DNA of 64,000 nt from Alphaproteobacteria bacterium MedPE-SWcel (lineage in GTDB: Bacteria > Pseudomonadota > Alphaproteobacteria > Rhodobacterales > Rhodobacteraceae): assembly GCA_001874255.1 (NCBI GenBank), contig MPDC01000006.1, positions 82,870-146,869 of the forward strand. The letters are read 5' to 3'. The notes below the pieces were generated by a model. The model saw only the letters and a list, made by a program, of their open reading frames with translations. It did not search any database and was not told the origin of the DNA. Made by a program: the position numbers and the translations under genes. Of this stretch, positions 35,745 through 45,656 are shown one piece after another; within the stretch, counting starts at the first letter, position 1; each line of letters starts with the position of its first letter.

Positions 35745-37172
35745 ATGCCCACAATTGATATTGTCCGGCTCGTTGATGACCCGCAGGAAAGCGACTATGG
35801 CATCCGCGCCGATACGTCCTCGCGCGGGGTGGATCTGGATGGCGCCACGATCACGGCCACCTATGCCGATGGCTCAAGCGAGACACTGACCTGGGAGGCG
35901 CTGGACCCGTACACCACCGGCGGTGCTTCGGGTGAGGACATTTCCATGTTCTATGGCTACAGCTGGCATGAACTTTCGACAACCAAGCTCCTGACCTCTC
36001 TCGAGATTGATCTCGCCCCTGCGAACTCTGTCTTTGATACGACCTTTGCCTCCGATGATGACCCGCTTGGCGGCTCTACGCCGGGGTCCAAGAACGGCTA
36101 TCCCTTCAGGGTGTCATCTGACTACGAAGACATTGGCGGGAGCATCACGGCAGAGTATTCCGGGATCGTAAATCTTGCCGGAAGCCCTGCCGCCGGAGAT
36201 CTCTATACAACGCTGACGATTGACTTCTCGGGCCTTCCGGGCGGCGGTCTCCTCGGGGATCTGGACTGGAACTCCGACATCGACACGATGACCGGCCCCT
36301 TCACCAGCGATCTCGTCGCGACAGATGACATCGTGGAGATTTCAGGCGATGGCTCCGAAGTCCTGAATGTGCTTGGCAACGATCTGCGCATCGACGGCAG
36401 CAGCCTGACAATCACCCACATCAATGGCCAGCCCGTTGAGGCGGACGGGTCGGTCACGCTGCCCAGCGGCGAGGTCGTCACCTTGAACCCGGACGGGACG
36501 CTGTCAATCTCCAACGACAGCGCCGTGGATGAGGTTAATACGTTCTCATACACGGTGATCGACGATCTGGGGCATTCCGATGACGGCACCGTCAAGGTCA
36601 GGACGGACGTGTCCTCTCCGCCCTGTTTTGTGGCCGGAACTCTGATCGCAACCGAACAGGGCGTGGTTGCGGTCGAGGAGCTGGAAATTGGAACCCTGGT
36701 GCGCACCCGCGACCATGGTTTGCAGCCACTCCGCTGGATCGGTCTGTCCTCGCGTCGCGCGGAGGGGCGCAATGCACCGGTGGTCTTTGCGGCCGGGGCC
36801 CTCGGTGATCATGACCGGGTCGCCGTTTCTCAAAATCACCGGGTGCTCGTCACGTCAGAGCGCGCGGAGTTGTTGTTTGGCCAGGCCGAAGTCCTCGTGC
36901 AGGCGAAGTTTCTCGTCAACGATCACTCGATCCGGACGGAGGCGGACGGCCAACCGGTGACCTATGTGCATCTGCTGTTTGATCAGCATGAAATTGTCGT
37001 CGGCAACGGGCTCGAAAGTGAGAGCTATCACCCCGGCGCAGAGACCCTGGATGCCTTCGACGGTGAGACCCACGCTGAAATTCTGAACCTGATGGGGGAG
37101 ATCGGCGACTACAGCCCAACGGCCCGTATCGCGCTCAAATCATACGAAAGTCGGCTGCTCGGTCTTGGCTGA
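35745..37172 (+). CDS. Hint-domain protein with Ig/cadherin-like N-terminal repeats (second of two)
   Basis: The 475-residue protein has an N-terminal beta-rich region of about 180 residues, then a VCBS/cadherin-like element (DDIVEISGDGSEVLNVLGNDLRIDGSSL, then the FSYTVIDDLGHSDDGTV motif), and a Hint domain from about residue 290: PCFVAGTLIATEQGVVAVEELEIGTLVRTRDHGLQPLRWIG, followed by SQNHRVLVTSERAEL, the VHLLFDQHEIVVGNG block and a C-terminal tail. No signal peptide is seen. The layout is typical of secreted roseobacter proteins with a self-processing Hint. The ATG at 35745 has aaagagcttgaccc upstream. Confidence 0.85.
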   Translation: MPTIDIVRLVDDPQESDYGIRADTSSRGVDLDGATITATYADGSSETLTWEALDPYTTGGASGEDISMFYGYSWHELSTTKLLTSLEIDLAPANSVFDTTFASDDDPLGGSTPGSKNGYPFRVSSDYEDIGGSITAEYSGIVNLAGSPAAGDLYTTLTIDFSGLPGGGLLGDLDWNSDIDTMTGPFTSDLVATDDIVEISGDGSEVLNVLGNDLRIDGSSLTITHINGQPVEADGSVTLPSGEVVTLNPDGTLSISNDSAVDEVNTFSYTVIDDLGHSDDGTVKVRTDVSSPPCFVAGTLIATEQGVVAVEELEIGTLVRTRDHGLQPLRWIGLSSRRAEGRNAPVVFAAGALGDHDRVAVSQNHRVLVTSERAELLFGQAEVLVQAKFLVNDHSIRTEADGQPVTYVHLLFDQHEIVVGNGLESESYHPGAETLDAFDGETHAEILNLMGEIGDYSPTARIALKSYESRLLGLG

Positions 37173-37261
37173 GGTGCGGCCCAGCGCATCGCCTTCGATG
37201 TCCGGGTGTCTTGGTGTCACGGCGCCCAGAGGCTCCACCCCGGATCTGGTGCGCCCGGATT

Positions 37262-37294
37262 GGGGTTGGCAGGCATTGGGGGTGGCAGGCATAG
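37262..37294. repeat. Imperfect tandem repeat
   Basis: Two near-copies of GGGTTGGCAGGCATTGG / GGGTGGCAGGCATAGG lie side by side downstream of the second Hint gene. The repeat is short and has no known role. It sits in a 156-base gap ahead of the tRNA 3' side. Confidence 0.5.
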
Positions 37295-37328
37295 GACAGG
37301 TGAGAAAAGACCGATTGGGAAATCAATC

Positions 37329-37402
37329 TGGAGCGGGTAGCGAGAATCGAACTCGCGCGTTCAGCTTGGGAAGCTGACAGGCTACCATTACATCATACCC
37401 GC
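37329..37402 (-). tRNA. tRNA-Gly (anticodon CCC)
   Basis: Read on the minus strand, the 74-base sequence starts GCGGGTA at 37402 and ends TACCCGC-T-CCA at 37329, with CCA encoded. The anticodon stem TCAGC/GCTGA closes the loop TTCCCAA, giving anticodon CCC, which reads GGG glycine codons. The T arm (GCGAGTTCGATTCTCGC) is intact. A promoter TTGACG-17-TAAAGC (37445-37417) lies directly upstream. A weak GATTG/CAATC stem with CTTTTCT follows. Confidence 0.95.
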
Positions 37403-37416
37403 GCCTGTACGGCAGA

Positions 37417-37445
37417 GCTTTATGCGGCGGTGCGGAGGCCGTCAA
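37417..37445 (-). promoter_or_regulatory. Promoter of tRNA-Gly
   Basis: On the minus strand TTGACG (37445-37440) and TAAAGC (37422-37417) are 17 bases apart. The -35 matches five of six consensus bases. Transcription would begin close to 37410, eight bases ahead of the mature tRNA. Confidence 0.6.
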
Positions 37446-37472
37446 TAGCTCCGCTCCAGATTTCTCTCGGCC

Positions 37473-39518
37473 CTAACCTCGCCGCCGCCGTCGCCGCCCC
37501 CCGGCCGCGTCGCCATCGCCTCCGCCTGCATTAAAAGACACATCCGGAAGACTGACGACAGTCTTGAGGATCGGGAAGGGCTCCGTTGCGTTGGGAATGG
37601 CCGAAGCATTGACGAAATGCTCCTGAAACCGGGGCTCGACCGCCGTTTCGATCTTTTCGATCTGGCGCACGGTTGTCTCGATTTCCCGCCGGGCCTCGAT
37701 ATTCAAAAGGGCGATGCGGGCTCCGGTTCCGGCCGCATTGCCCGCGCTTGTTACCTTGTCGAGCGGACAATCCGGGATCATGCCCAGCACCATGGCGTGT
37801 TTGGCCGAGATATGAGCCCCGAACGCGCCGGCCAGCACCACACGGTCAACGGTCTCGACGCCGATCTTGTCCATCAACAGGCGCGCTCCGGAATACAGCG
37901 CGGCTTTGGCCATCTGAATGGCACGGATATCGGGATTGGTGACGGTGATCCTCGGGCCGCCCTCCGCCGTTCCATCCCACAGAAGATAGGCATGTGTGCG
38001 CCCTTCCGGCACGCAGCGGGCACTGCCGGTCTGCGCCGCCGAGCCGATCAGGCCCGAGGCATCGAGCAGACCCGCAAGGCGCATTTCAGCAATCACCTCG
38101 ATGATCCCGGAACCGCAAATCCCCGAAATCCCAGTCGTTGCAATGCTTTCGCGGAACCCCGGCTCATCGGACCAAATGTCGGAGCCAATCACCCTGAACC
38201 GGGGCTCCTTGGTCTCCGGGTTGATCTCGACGCGTTCAATCGCGCCGGGCGCCGCCCGCTGACCAGAGGAGATCTGAGCCCCCTCAAAGGCCGGGCCGGT
38301 GGGAGAGGAACAGGCCAGAACCCTGTCCTTGTTCCCCAACAGGATCTCGGCGTTGGTGCCGACGTCCACCACCAGAACGAGGTCTTCGGATTTGTCGGGC
38401 GCCTCAGAGAGGGCAACCGCGGCGGCATCGGCGCCCACGTGACCCGCGATACAGGGCAGCAGATACACGCGCGCCGCCGGGTGCAGATCAAGATTGAGAT
38501 CCTGCGCCTTGAGGGTGAGCGCATTGGAGGTCGCCAATGCAAACGGGGCCTGACCCAGCTCGAAAGGGTCAATGCCGACAAAGAGGTGGTGCATGACCGG
38601 GTTGCAGACAAACACGGCATCCATGATCAGCGACGGGTCGATATTGGCCTCGCCGGAGATCTGCGCGAACAGGGCATTCATTCCCTCCCGCACCGCCCGG
38701 GTCATTTCCGTATCGCCGCCCTTGTTCATCATCGAATAAGAGACACGGCTCATCAGATCTTCGCCAAATCTGATCTGCGGGTTCATGATCCCGGAGGAGG
38801 CGACAACCGCGCCGCTTTTCAGGTCACAGAGGTGGGCCGCAATGGTGGTGGAGCCGAGATCGACTGCCAGACCATAGACCGTGCCGTCGTAGTAGCCCGG
38901 CCAGATATGCATGATGCGCGGCGGTTGATTGGCCTCAGCCTGGTGGAGGGCGACAGTGACCTTCCACCCGCCTTTCCGAAGCACGGGCTGGAGGGTTTGA
39001 ACGACATGAAGGTCGCTGTTTACATCCTTGATTTGCCACTGCTTGTCCAGCGCTTCGCAGAGTCGTTCCAAATCGCCGCTCGGCTTGTGCATATCGGGCT
39101 CTTCCACCTCGACATAGACCAGCCGAACGGATGGGTTGAGGGTGATATCGCGCGCTTCGGCGCGTTTGCGCACAACCTGTTTATGGACCTGGCTTTCGGG
39201 GGGAACATCAATGACCACGTCCTTTTCGACCCGCGCTTGGCAGCCAAGGCGCCGCCCGTCGATCAGACCGCGCTTGTCCTTGTAGCGCTGTTCGACCTTG
39301 TTCCAATCTGACAGCGCATCATCCGCAACCGTCACCCCGTGTTTGGCGAAATCCCCATAGGACGGCGTGATCTGGCATTTCGAACATATCCCGCGTCCGC
39401 CACAGACAGAATCCAGGTCCACGCCCAGTTGACGTGCCGCGGTCAGAACCGGGGTGCCCGCCGGAAAACGTCCGCGTTTGCCGGATGGGGTAAACACAAC
39501 GAGGGGATCGTTTGACAT
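37473..39518 (-). CDS. ASKHA-domain corrinoid reactivation protein (RACo-like) with 2Fe-2S domain
   Basis: The 681-residue protein starts with a ferredoxin-like 2Fe-2S domain (about residues 1-90; cysteines in SVCGGRGICSKCQ and later LGCQARVE), followed by a DUF4445/ASKHA ATPase domain with a glycine-rich phosphate loop VDLGSTTIAAHLCDL (about 218-232), VVDVGTNAEILLG and GAFGAHISAKHAMVLGMIPD. This is the architecture of RACo/RamA-type activators, which use ATP and a reductant to reduce cob(II)alamin of methyltransferases back to Co(I). Roseobacters have a split MetH that depends on a RamA-like activator, so a methionine synthase role is a good guess. The C-terminal tail is arginine-rich. It starts at 39518. 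Confidence 0.88.
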   Translation of the reverse strand: MSNDPLVVFTPSGKRGRFPAGTPVLTAARQLGVDLDSVCGGRGICSKCQITPSYGDFAKHGVTVADDALSDWNKVEQRYKDKRGLIDGRRLGCQARVEKDVVIDVPPESQVHKQVVRKRAEARDITLNPSVRLVYVEVEEPDMHKPSGDLERLCEALDKQWQIKDVNSDLHVVQTLQPVLRKGGWKVTVALHQAEANQPPRIMHIWPGYYDGTVYGLAVDLGSTTIAAHLCDLKSGAVVASSGIMNPQIRFGEDLMSRVSYSMMNKGGDTEMTRAVREGMNALFAQISGEANIDPSLIMDAVFVCNPVMHHLFVGIDPFELGQAPFALATSNALTLKAQDLNLDLHPAARVYLLPCIAGHVGADAAAVALSEAPDKSEDLVLVVDVGTNAEILLGNKDRVLACSSPTGPAFEGAQISSGQRAAPGAIERVEINPETKEPRFRVIGSDIWSDEPGFRESIATTGISGICGSGIIEVIAEMRLAGLLDASGLIGSAAQTGSARCVPEGRTHAYLLWDGTAEGGPRITVTNPDIRAIQMAKAALYSGARLLMDKIGVETVDRVVLAGAFGAHISAKHAMVLGMIPDCPLDKVTSAGNAAGTGARIALLNIEARREIETTVRQIEKIETAVEPRFQEHFVNASAIPNATEPFPILKTVVSLPDVSFNAGGGDGDAAGGRRRRRRG

Positions 39519-39705
39519 GCCTCTAGCCTTTATGTTCCGAAATTCATGCCGAGCATATGTCACTTTTTGCAGCGGGAAAGGCAAGCACCGTCACTTCCTG
39601 TTCCAGTGGCGGCATCCGGCGGCAAAATCCGGGTACAGAACTGCTGCCCATCGCCAAACCAGCCACCATTCCGAGGCCTAAGGTGCGGGATATTCGCGAA
39701 AATGA

Positions 39706-41229
<1,524 letters not shown>

Positions 41230-41271
41230 GGTGCCATCAATGGGTCTCTGCCTACGCACCGGAGCTGACGC

Positions 41272-42441
41272 ATGACCCCCGGCGCGCGCGTCCAGGCGGC
41301 GATCGAGTGTCTCGACGACATACTTGCCGGAACCCCGGCGGAAAAGTCGCTGACCAACTGGGGGCGGCGGAGCCGCTTTGCCGGCTCCAAGGACCGCGCC
41401 GCGGTGCGGGACCACGTGTTCCAATCGCTGCGCTGTCTGCGATCTCATGCCGCTCTCGGAGGCAGCAAGACCGGACGCGGGCTGCTGATCGGCGCCTTGC
41501 GGGACGATGGGATTGAGCCCGACAGTGTCTTCACCGGCGAGGGCCACGCCCCGTCGCCGTTGCAGGATGGCGAGCGCGCGGCGCCGCGTGGCTTTGCCTC
41601 TGTGGCAGAGGAACATGATATCCCGGAGTGGCTCTGGCCATTGTTCCAACGGAGCCTCGGCGAAGACAGCATTGAGGCCGCACGGGCGCTGCGCTCGCGG
41701 GCGCCTGCGTTCCTGCGCGTCAATCTGAACAAGACCACCGTTCCGGAGGCGATTGCGCGTCTGGCGGGCGAGGAGGCTACGGCCGAAGCCCATGGGGCCT
41801 CCGCCTCTGCGCTCAAGGTGACGCAGGGCGCACGGCGCATCAAGACCACCCAAAGTTACCTTCAGGGCTTTGTGGAATTGCAGGATGCGGCCAGTCAGGC
41901 GGTTGTCGATGCCCTGCCTTTGCAAGGCGATATGCGGGTGCTGGACTATTGCGCGGGAGGCGGCGGCAAGGCATTGGCGATGGCGGCGCGGGCACGGTTG
42001 GCGCTTTTTGCCCATGATATCGAGCCGCGCCGGATGAAGGACCTGCCGCATCGGGCGGACCGGGCCGGGGTGGGTATTACCTGTCTGGACAGCGCAGATC
42101 TGCCGCATGCCGCGCCGTTTGATCTGGTATTGTGCGACGCGCCCTGCAGCGGGTCCGGCTCCTGGCGCCGCGACCCGGAGGGCAAATGGCGCCTCAGCCA
42201 AGAGGGGCTGGATCACCTGGTCGCGCTGCAGGCTTCCATTTTGGATGAGGCGGCCGGATTTGTCCCCGAGGGGGGCACACTTGCCTTTGCGACATGCTCC
42301 ATGCTGGACGTGGAAAATGGGATGCAGGCGCGACAGTTTCTCGAACGAAACCCCGAGTGGCAGCAACAGACAGAGGCCGCCTGGCAGGTCCAAAACGGGA
42401 CAGACGGCTTCTATGTCGCAGTGTTTCAGCGTGGAAAGTGA
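41272..42441 (+). CDS. RsmB/NOP2-family RNA (cytosine-C5) methyltransferase
   Basis: The 389-residue protein carries the RsmB-type SAM domain: DYCAGGGGKALAMAARA (motif I, about 224), CDAPCSGSGSWRRDPEGKWRL (motif IV with the catalytic PC) and FATCSMLDVENG (motif VI with the second cysteine, motif TC). These two cysteines are the hallmark of m5C methyltransferases. The N-terminal 150 residues are typical of the RsmB group. The rRNA or tRNA target cannot be told from sequence. The start is an ATG 42 bases after guaB. Confidence 0.88.
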   Translation: MTPGARVQAAIECLDDILAGTPAEKSLTNWGRRSRFAGSKDRAAVRDHVFQSLRCLRSHAALGGSKTGRGLLIGALRDDGIEPDSVFTGEGHAPSPLQDGERAAPRGFASVAEEHDIPEWLWPLFQRSLGEDSIEAARALRSRAPAFLRVNLNKTTVPEAIARLAGEEATAEAHGASASALKVTQGARRIKTTQSYLQGFVELQDAASQAVVDALPLQGDMRVLDYCAGGGGKALAMAARARLALFAHDIEPRRMKDLPHRADRAGVGITCLDSADLPHAAPFDLVLCDAPCSGSGSWRRDPEGKWRLSQEGLDHLVALQASILDEAAGFVPEGGTLAFATCSMLDVENGMQARQFLERNPEWQQQTEAAWQVQNGTDGFYVAVFQRGK

Positions 42442-42479
42442 ATTAATCTCTTGGAAAGTTCTGGCATCCGACGCTTTAG

Positions 42480-42494
42480 TTAACTTCGCTTTAA
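42480..42494. promoter_or_regulatory. Full CtrA box upstream of cckA
   Basis: TTAA-cttcgct-TTAA is an exact match to the alphaproteobacterial CtrA box TTAA-N7-TTAA, and it is followed by CC (TTAACC). It lies 48-63 bases upstream of the chosen cckA start. Confidence 0.7.
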
Positions 42495-42542
42495 CCAGGA
42501 ATGCCGCGATAGTGCGGCATGAAAAATGCTGACGGAGCCGAA

Positions 42543-44849
42543 ATGATCGGTCGCCCCACCTCGATTATACCGGACCCGAAGGGTCAGAGCCCTGAGCAGG
42601 TCCGGCTGATCGTGACCCTATGTCTTGCGGGATGTCTCGTGCTTGTTCCGTGGCTATTGCCGGTTCCGGACTGGTCGGCCCGCGCGTTGATTGCGGTCGG
42701 TCTGACATTGGCGGGTGTCGCGGTGATTATCCTCTACCAGACGCGCTTGCATAATCGCGCCCGATCCATGGCGAGTGAGCTGCTGACCGGCTTTATCGAC
42801 AAGGACGCCTCGCCCAGTTTCGTCACCGATGAAGACGGGCTGATCCACGCCTGCAACACCTCGGCATTAAAGCGGTTTGAGAGCAGCGAGAGCGAGACCC
42901 TGTCGGGCACCATGAGGTCCGTTCTTGCAAACCCGTCGGCCGTCTTGTTCCGCTTGCAAAGCCGGGCCAAGCTTGAAGGATCCGCGCGCGAGGACATCGT
43001 GACAAGGCGCGGTCACGTCCGCCTGTCGGTGCATGAGATGGCCAATGGCAGTTTCCTGTGGCGGGTGGAGGACATGGGCGACCGGCCGGCGGGACGGAGT
43101 GCGGATGCCAACCCGGTCCCGATGATATCGGTCGGGCGTACCGGCGCCGTGTTGTTCATGAACGAGGCGGCCCGCAGCCTGATTGGCGAACGTGTGAAAT
43201 CGACCGATCGCCTCTTTACGACGCTTCCGGTGGCCCCGGACCGGATCAACACCATCATGACAAAGACCGGCCCCGTCGAGGTTCTGGTGAGCGAACAGGG
43301 GCGCGGGCAGGGGCGCAGCGAACTGTATTTCATGAAGGCCGAGGTCGAGGGCAGCAGCTCGCACACCGGCGTGGAAACGCTGCCGGTACCGCTCCTGAAA
43401 ATTCGCCCCGAAGGCGAGGTGGTCATGGTCAACCGCATGGCCATGCGCCTGCTTGGGATCGAGCAGGCGGAAGGCGTGCATCTTGGCCAGCTGATGGAGG
43501 GGTTGGGGCGCCCCATGAACGACTGGTTGCACGAGACGGCACATGGGCTCGCACCGCATAAATCCGAATTCCTGCGGGTCAGCCGCAAGGACAAGGAGGT
43601 CTTTGTGCAGGTGACCTTGACCCGCGTCATTGAAGACGGCGAAACGCTGCTGATGGCGGTTCTGAATGATGCCACGGAGCTGAAAACGCTCGAGGCGCAG
43701 TTCGCACAAAGCCAGAAAATGCAGGCGATCGGGCAGCTTGCGGGCGGTGTCGCGCATGATTTCAACAACCTGCTGACGGCGATTTCAGGTCACTGCGATC
43801 TGCTGCTGTTGCGCCACGACCAGGGGGACCAGGATTTCGGCGATCTGATCCAGATCCACGAAAATGCTAACCGCGCCGCGGCACTGGTGAGCCAGCTTCT
43901 GGCCTTTTCGCGGAAACAGACGCTCCAGCCCGAGATTCTGGATATCCGCGAAACCCTGTCGGATCTGACACATCTCCTCAACCGTCTGGTCGGCGAGAAG
44001 GTGTCGCTGACGCTGAGCCATGATCCGGTCATGCGCTCGATCCGCGCCGACAAGCGACAGCTGGAACAGGTCTTGATGAACCTCGTGGTGAACGCGCGCG
44101 ATGCCATGCCGCATGGCGGTGAAATCCGTGTCGAGACCGAAGTCGTATCGCTGGACGCCACGCTTGAACGCGACCGCGCCGTTGTGCCACCGGGAGAATG
44201 GGTCACAATTCAGGTCAATGACGAAGGCACAGGCATCGCACCGGACAAGCTGCAGAAGGTCTTTGAGCCGTTTTATACGACCAAACGGACCGGCGAGGGC
44301 ACAGGTCTTGGCCTGTCGACAGCCTATGGGAACATCAAGCAGACGGGCGGCTTCATTTTTGTGGACTCGGTGCTGAATCAAGGCACCAAATTCACGCTGT
44401 ATTTCCCGGTCTATCGCAGCGACGGTGAAGAGGCGGAACCGGTCGCCGAGCCGGTTCAGAAGGCGAAAGTCACCCCGCAGCACGGCGAAGGTGTGGTTCT
44501 GTTGGTGGAAGACGAAGCACCGGTGCGGGCCTTTGCATCGCGTGCGCTGCGCATGCGGGGCTACACCGTCCTCGAGGCCGAGTCAGCCGAGGACGCGCTG
44601 CATACGCTGGAAGATCCGAACCTCAGCGTCGATGTCTTTGTGACGGATGTGATCATGCCGGGGATGAATGGCCCAAGCTGGGTCCGCGAGGCCCTGAAGG
44701 AGCGTCCGGGCACCAAGGTTGTCTTTGTGTCCGGCTATTCCGAAGGCGCGTTTGGCGAGGCCGAGCCGGATATCCCCAACTCTGTCTTCCTGGCCAAACC
44801 GTTTTCGCTCAGCCAGTTGACGGAAACGGTGCACTCACAATTGGAATGA
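42543..44849 (+). CDS. cckA: Hybrid histidine kinase CckA
   Basis: CckA is the top of the CckA-ChpT-CtrA phosphorelay, which in Rhodobacteraceae controls motility, gene transfer agents and cell-cycle-linked genes. The 768-residue protein has two membrane spans at about 20-65, PAS-like sensory regions (about 80-370), a HisKA helix with phospho-acceptor His405 (GVAHDFNNLLTAISGH), a HATPase domain (NLVVNARDAMPHGG; VNDEGTGIAP; FEPFYTTKRTGEGTGLGLSTAYG) and a C-terminal receiver domain with acceptor Asp702 (VTDVIMPGM). The ATG at 42543 is preferred over 42519 because it has a ggag five bases upstream. The family in Rhodobacteraceae is next to recA, as here. The only RBS-quality feature upstream is the CtrA box. 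Confidence 0.95.
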   Translation: MIGRPTSIIPDPKGQSPEQVRLIVTLCLAGCLVLVPWLLPVPDWSARALIAVGLTLAGVAVIILYQTRLHNRARSMASELLTGFIDKDASPSFVTDEDGLIHACNTSALKRFESSESETLSGTMRSVLANPSAVLFRLQSRAKLEGSAREDIVTRRGHVRLSVHEMANGSFLWRVEDMGDRPAGRSADANPVPMISVGRTGAVLFMNEAARSLIGERVKSTDRLFTTLPVAPDRINTIMTKTGPVEVLVSEQGRGQGRSELYFMKAEVEGSSSHTGVETLPVPLLKIRPEGEVVMVNRMAMRLLGIEQAEGVHLGQLMEGLGRPMNDWLHETAHGLAPHKSEFLRVSRKDKEVFVQVTLTRVIEDGETLLMAVLNDATELKTLEAQFAQSQKMQAIGQLAGGVAHDFNNLLTAISGHCDLLLLRHDQGDQDFGDLIQIHENANRAAALVSQLLAFSRKQTLQPEILDIRETLSDLTHLLNRLVGEKVSLTLSHDPVMRSIRADKRQLEQVLMNLVVNARDAMPHGGEIRVETEVVSLDATLERDRAVVPPGEWVTIQVNDEGTGIAPDKLQKVFEPFYTTKRTGEGTGLGLSTAYGNIKQTGGFIFVDSVLNQGTKFTLYFPVYRSDGEEAEPVAEPVQKAKVTPQHGEGVVLLVEDEAPVRAFASRALRMRGYTVLEAESAEDALHTLEDPNLSVDVFVTDVIMPGMNGPSWVREALKERPGTKVVFVSGYSEGAFGEAEPDIPNSVFLAKPFSLSQLTETVHSQLE

Positions 44850-44865
44850 CCGTCCGGCGCTGCCG

Positions 44866-45462
44866 TTACTGTTGGATCGTGGCATAGAGCGCGAATTCCT
44901 GCGGGTGTTTGCGCTTTAGCTTTTCCAGCACATCCGGACGAAGGCTCGTATCTGCGGTCGGGCTGACATTCTCGGGTCTGGTCTGATAGGCGATACCGAT
45001 GCGATCTTGCAGGAATGCGTGCAGGTCTTGTGGGGCCTCATAGGCAAACAAATGGGTGACGCGGCAGCCATTGGGTTGCGCTTCGAGGAATTTCGCCTGG
45101 CTTCCCACATTGGCATGGGGTGGCCGCTTGCCTTTGCAATAATCCTCAACAAAGGCCTCAAAGCTCAGACCCCGCGTCGAGGTGGCTTGCCCGTCAAGCT
45201 GCGGGCGCCTGCGGAACCGGTACCAACTGCCCAGCCAATCGACGGGTTCCCGCATCGTGGCCACCACCTCCAGCTCAGCCCCGCAGACTTTTTCGAACAT
45301 GGGGCGGACCCAGCGATTGTAGCGATAGACCGGCGAATGTTTGAGTTCCGGCGGGTCTGAAATCACCATGTCAGCATGGGGACGAAGTGCTGTCATCAAC
45401 GCGGTGGTTCCGGTTTTCGGGACCGACAACAGCACCAGCTTTGCGCGGTAAAAGACCATCAT
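44866..45462 (-). CDS. Sulfotransferase-like protein
   Basis: This 198-residue protein begins with the PAPS 5'-phosphosulfate loop LLSVPKTGTTALMTAL (about residues 10-25), typical of sulfotransferases that move sulfate from PAPS to hydroxyl groups on carbohydrates or small molecules. The rest, including NRWVRPMFEKVCGAELEVVATMREPVDWLGSWYRFR, shows the second PAPS-binding element (R-x-P). Two ATG codons at 45462 and 45459 are alternatives; the frame extends to 45561 without similarity. It is convergent with cckA, with 16 bases between stops. Confidence 0.8.
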   Translation of the reverse strand: MMVFYRAKLVLLSVPKTGTTALMTALRPHADMVISDPPELKHSPVYRYNRWVRPMFEKVCGAELEVVATMREPVDWLGSWYRFRRRPQLDGQATSTRGLSFEAFVEDYCKGKRPPHANVGSQAKFLEAQPNGCRVTHLFAYEAPQDLHAFLQDRIGIAYQTRPENVSPTADTSLRPDVLEKLKRKHPQEFALYATIQQ

Positions 45463-45504
45463 GACGTTAAAGCCCCGGTAATACTTCAAACTGTTCCTGC
45501 TTTG

Positions 45505-45519
45505 TAAACCATTCCTTAA
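45505..45519. promoter_or_regulatory. CtrA-like box between sulfotransferase and recA
   Basis: TAAA-ccattcc-TTAA matches the CtrA box TTAA-N7-TTAA in seven of eight positions and is followed by C. It is about 43 bases ahead of the sulfotransferase start on the minus strand and 138 bases ahead of recA. The single mismatch makes it weaker than the cckA site. Confidence 0.4.
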
Positions 45520-45555
45520 CTCCGTTGCCAGTCCCTGAATACAGGTGGATTTGGC

Positions 45556-45584
45556 TTGCAATGTTCTTGTTTTGAACTCATAAG
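45556..45584 (+). promoter_or_regulatory. recA promoter
   Basis: TTGCAA (45556-45561) and CATAAG (45579-45584) are separated by 17 bases. Each matches four of six consensus bases. The SOS box overlaps the region just after the -10. Confidence 0.5.
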
Positions 45585-45599
45585 GAACAAGAAGAGAAC
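45585..45599. promoter_or_regulatory. SOS (LexA) box of recA
   Basis: GAAC-aagaaga-GAAC is an exact alphaproteobacterial LexA box (GAAC-N7-GAAC, equal to GTTC-N7-GTTC on the other strand). It begins at the base after the -10 of the recA promoter, where bound LexA would block transcription. An extra GTTC-N7-GAAC (45563-45577) lies just upstream. Confidence 0.85.
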
Positions 45600-45656
45600 A
45601 AAGCAGTGATTGTCGTCCGCCTCCGGGTGTGACACATAGAGAAGGATACGGGTATT

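Noticed and set aside
37617..39311. A 564-codon open frame antisense to the corrinoid-reactivation gene
   Set aside because: Same kind of antisense artefact; the coding signal and family similarity are clearly on the minus strand.
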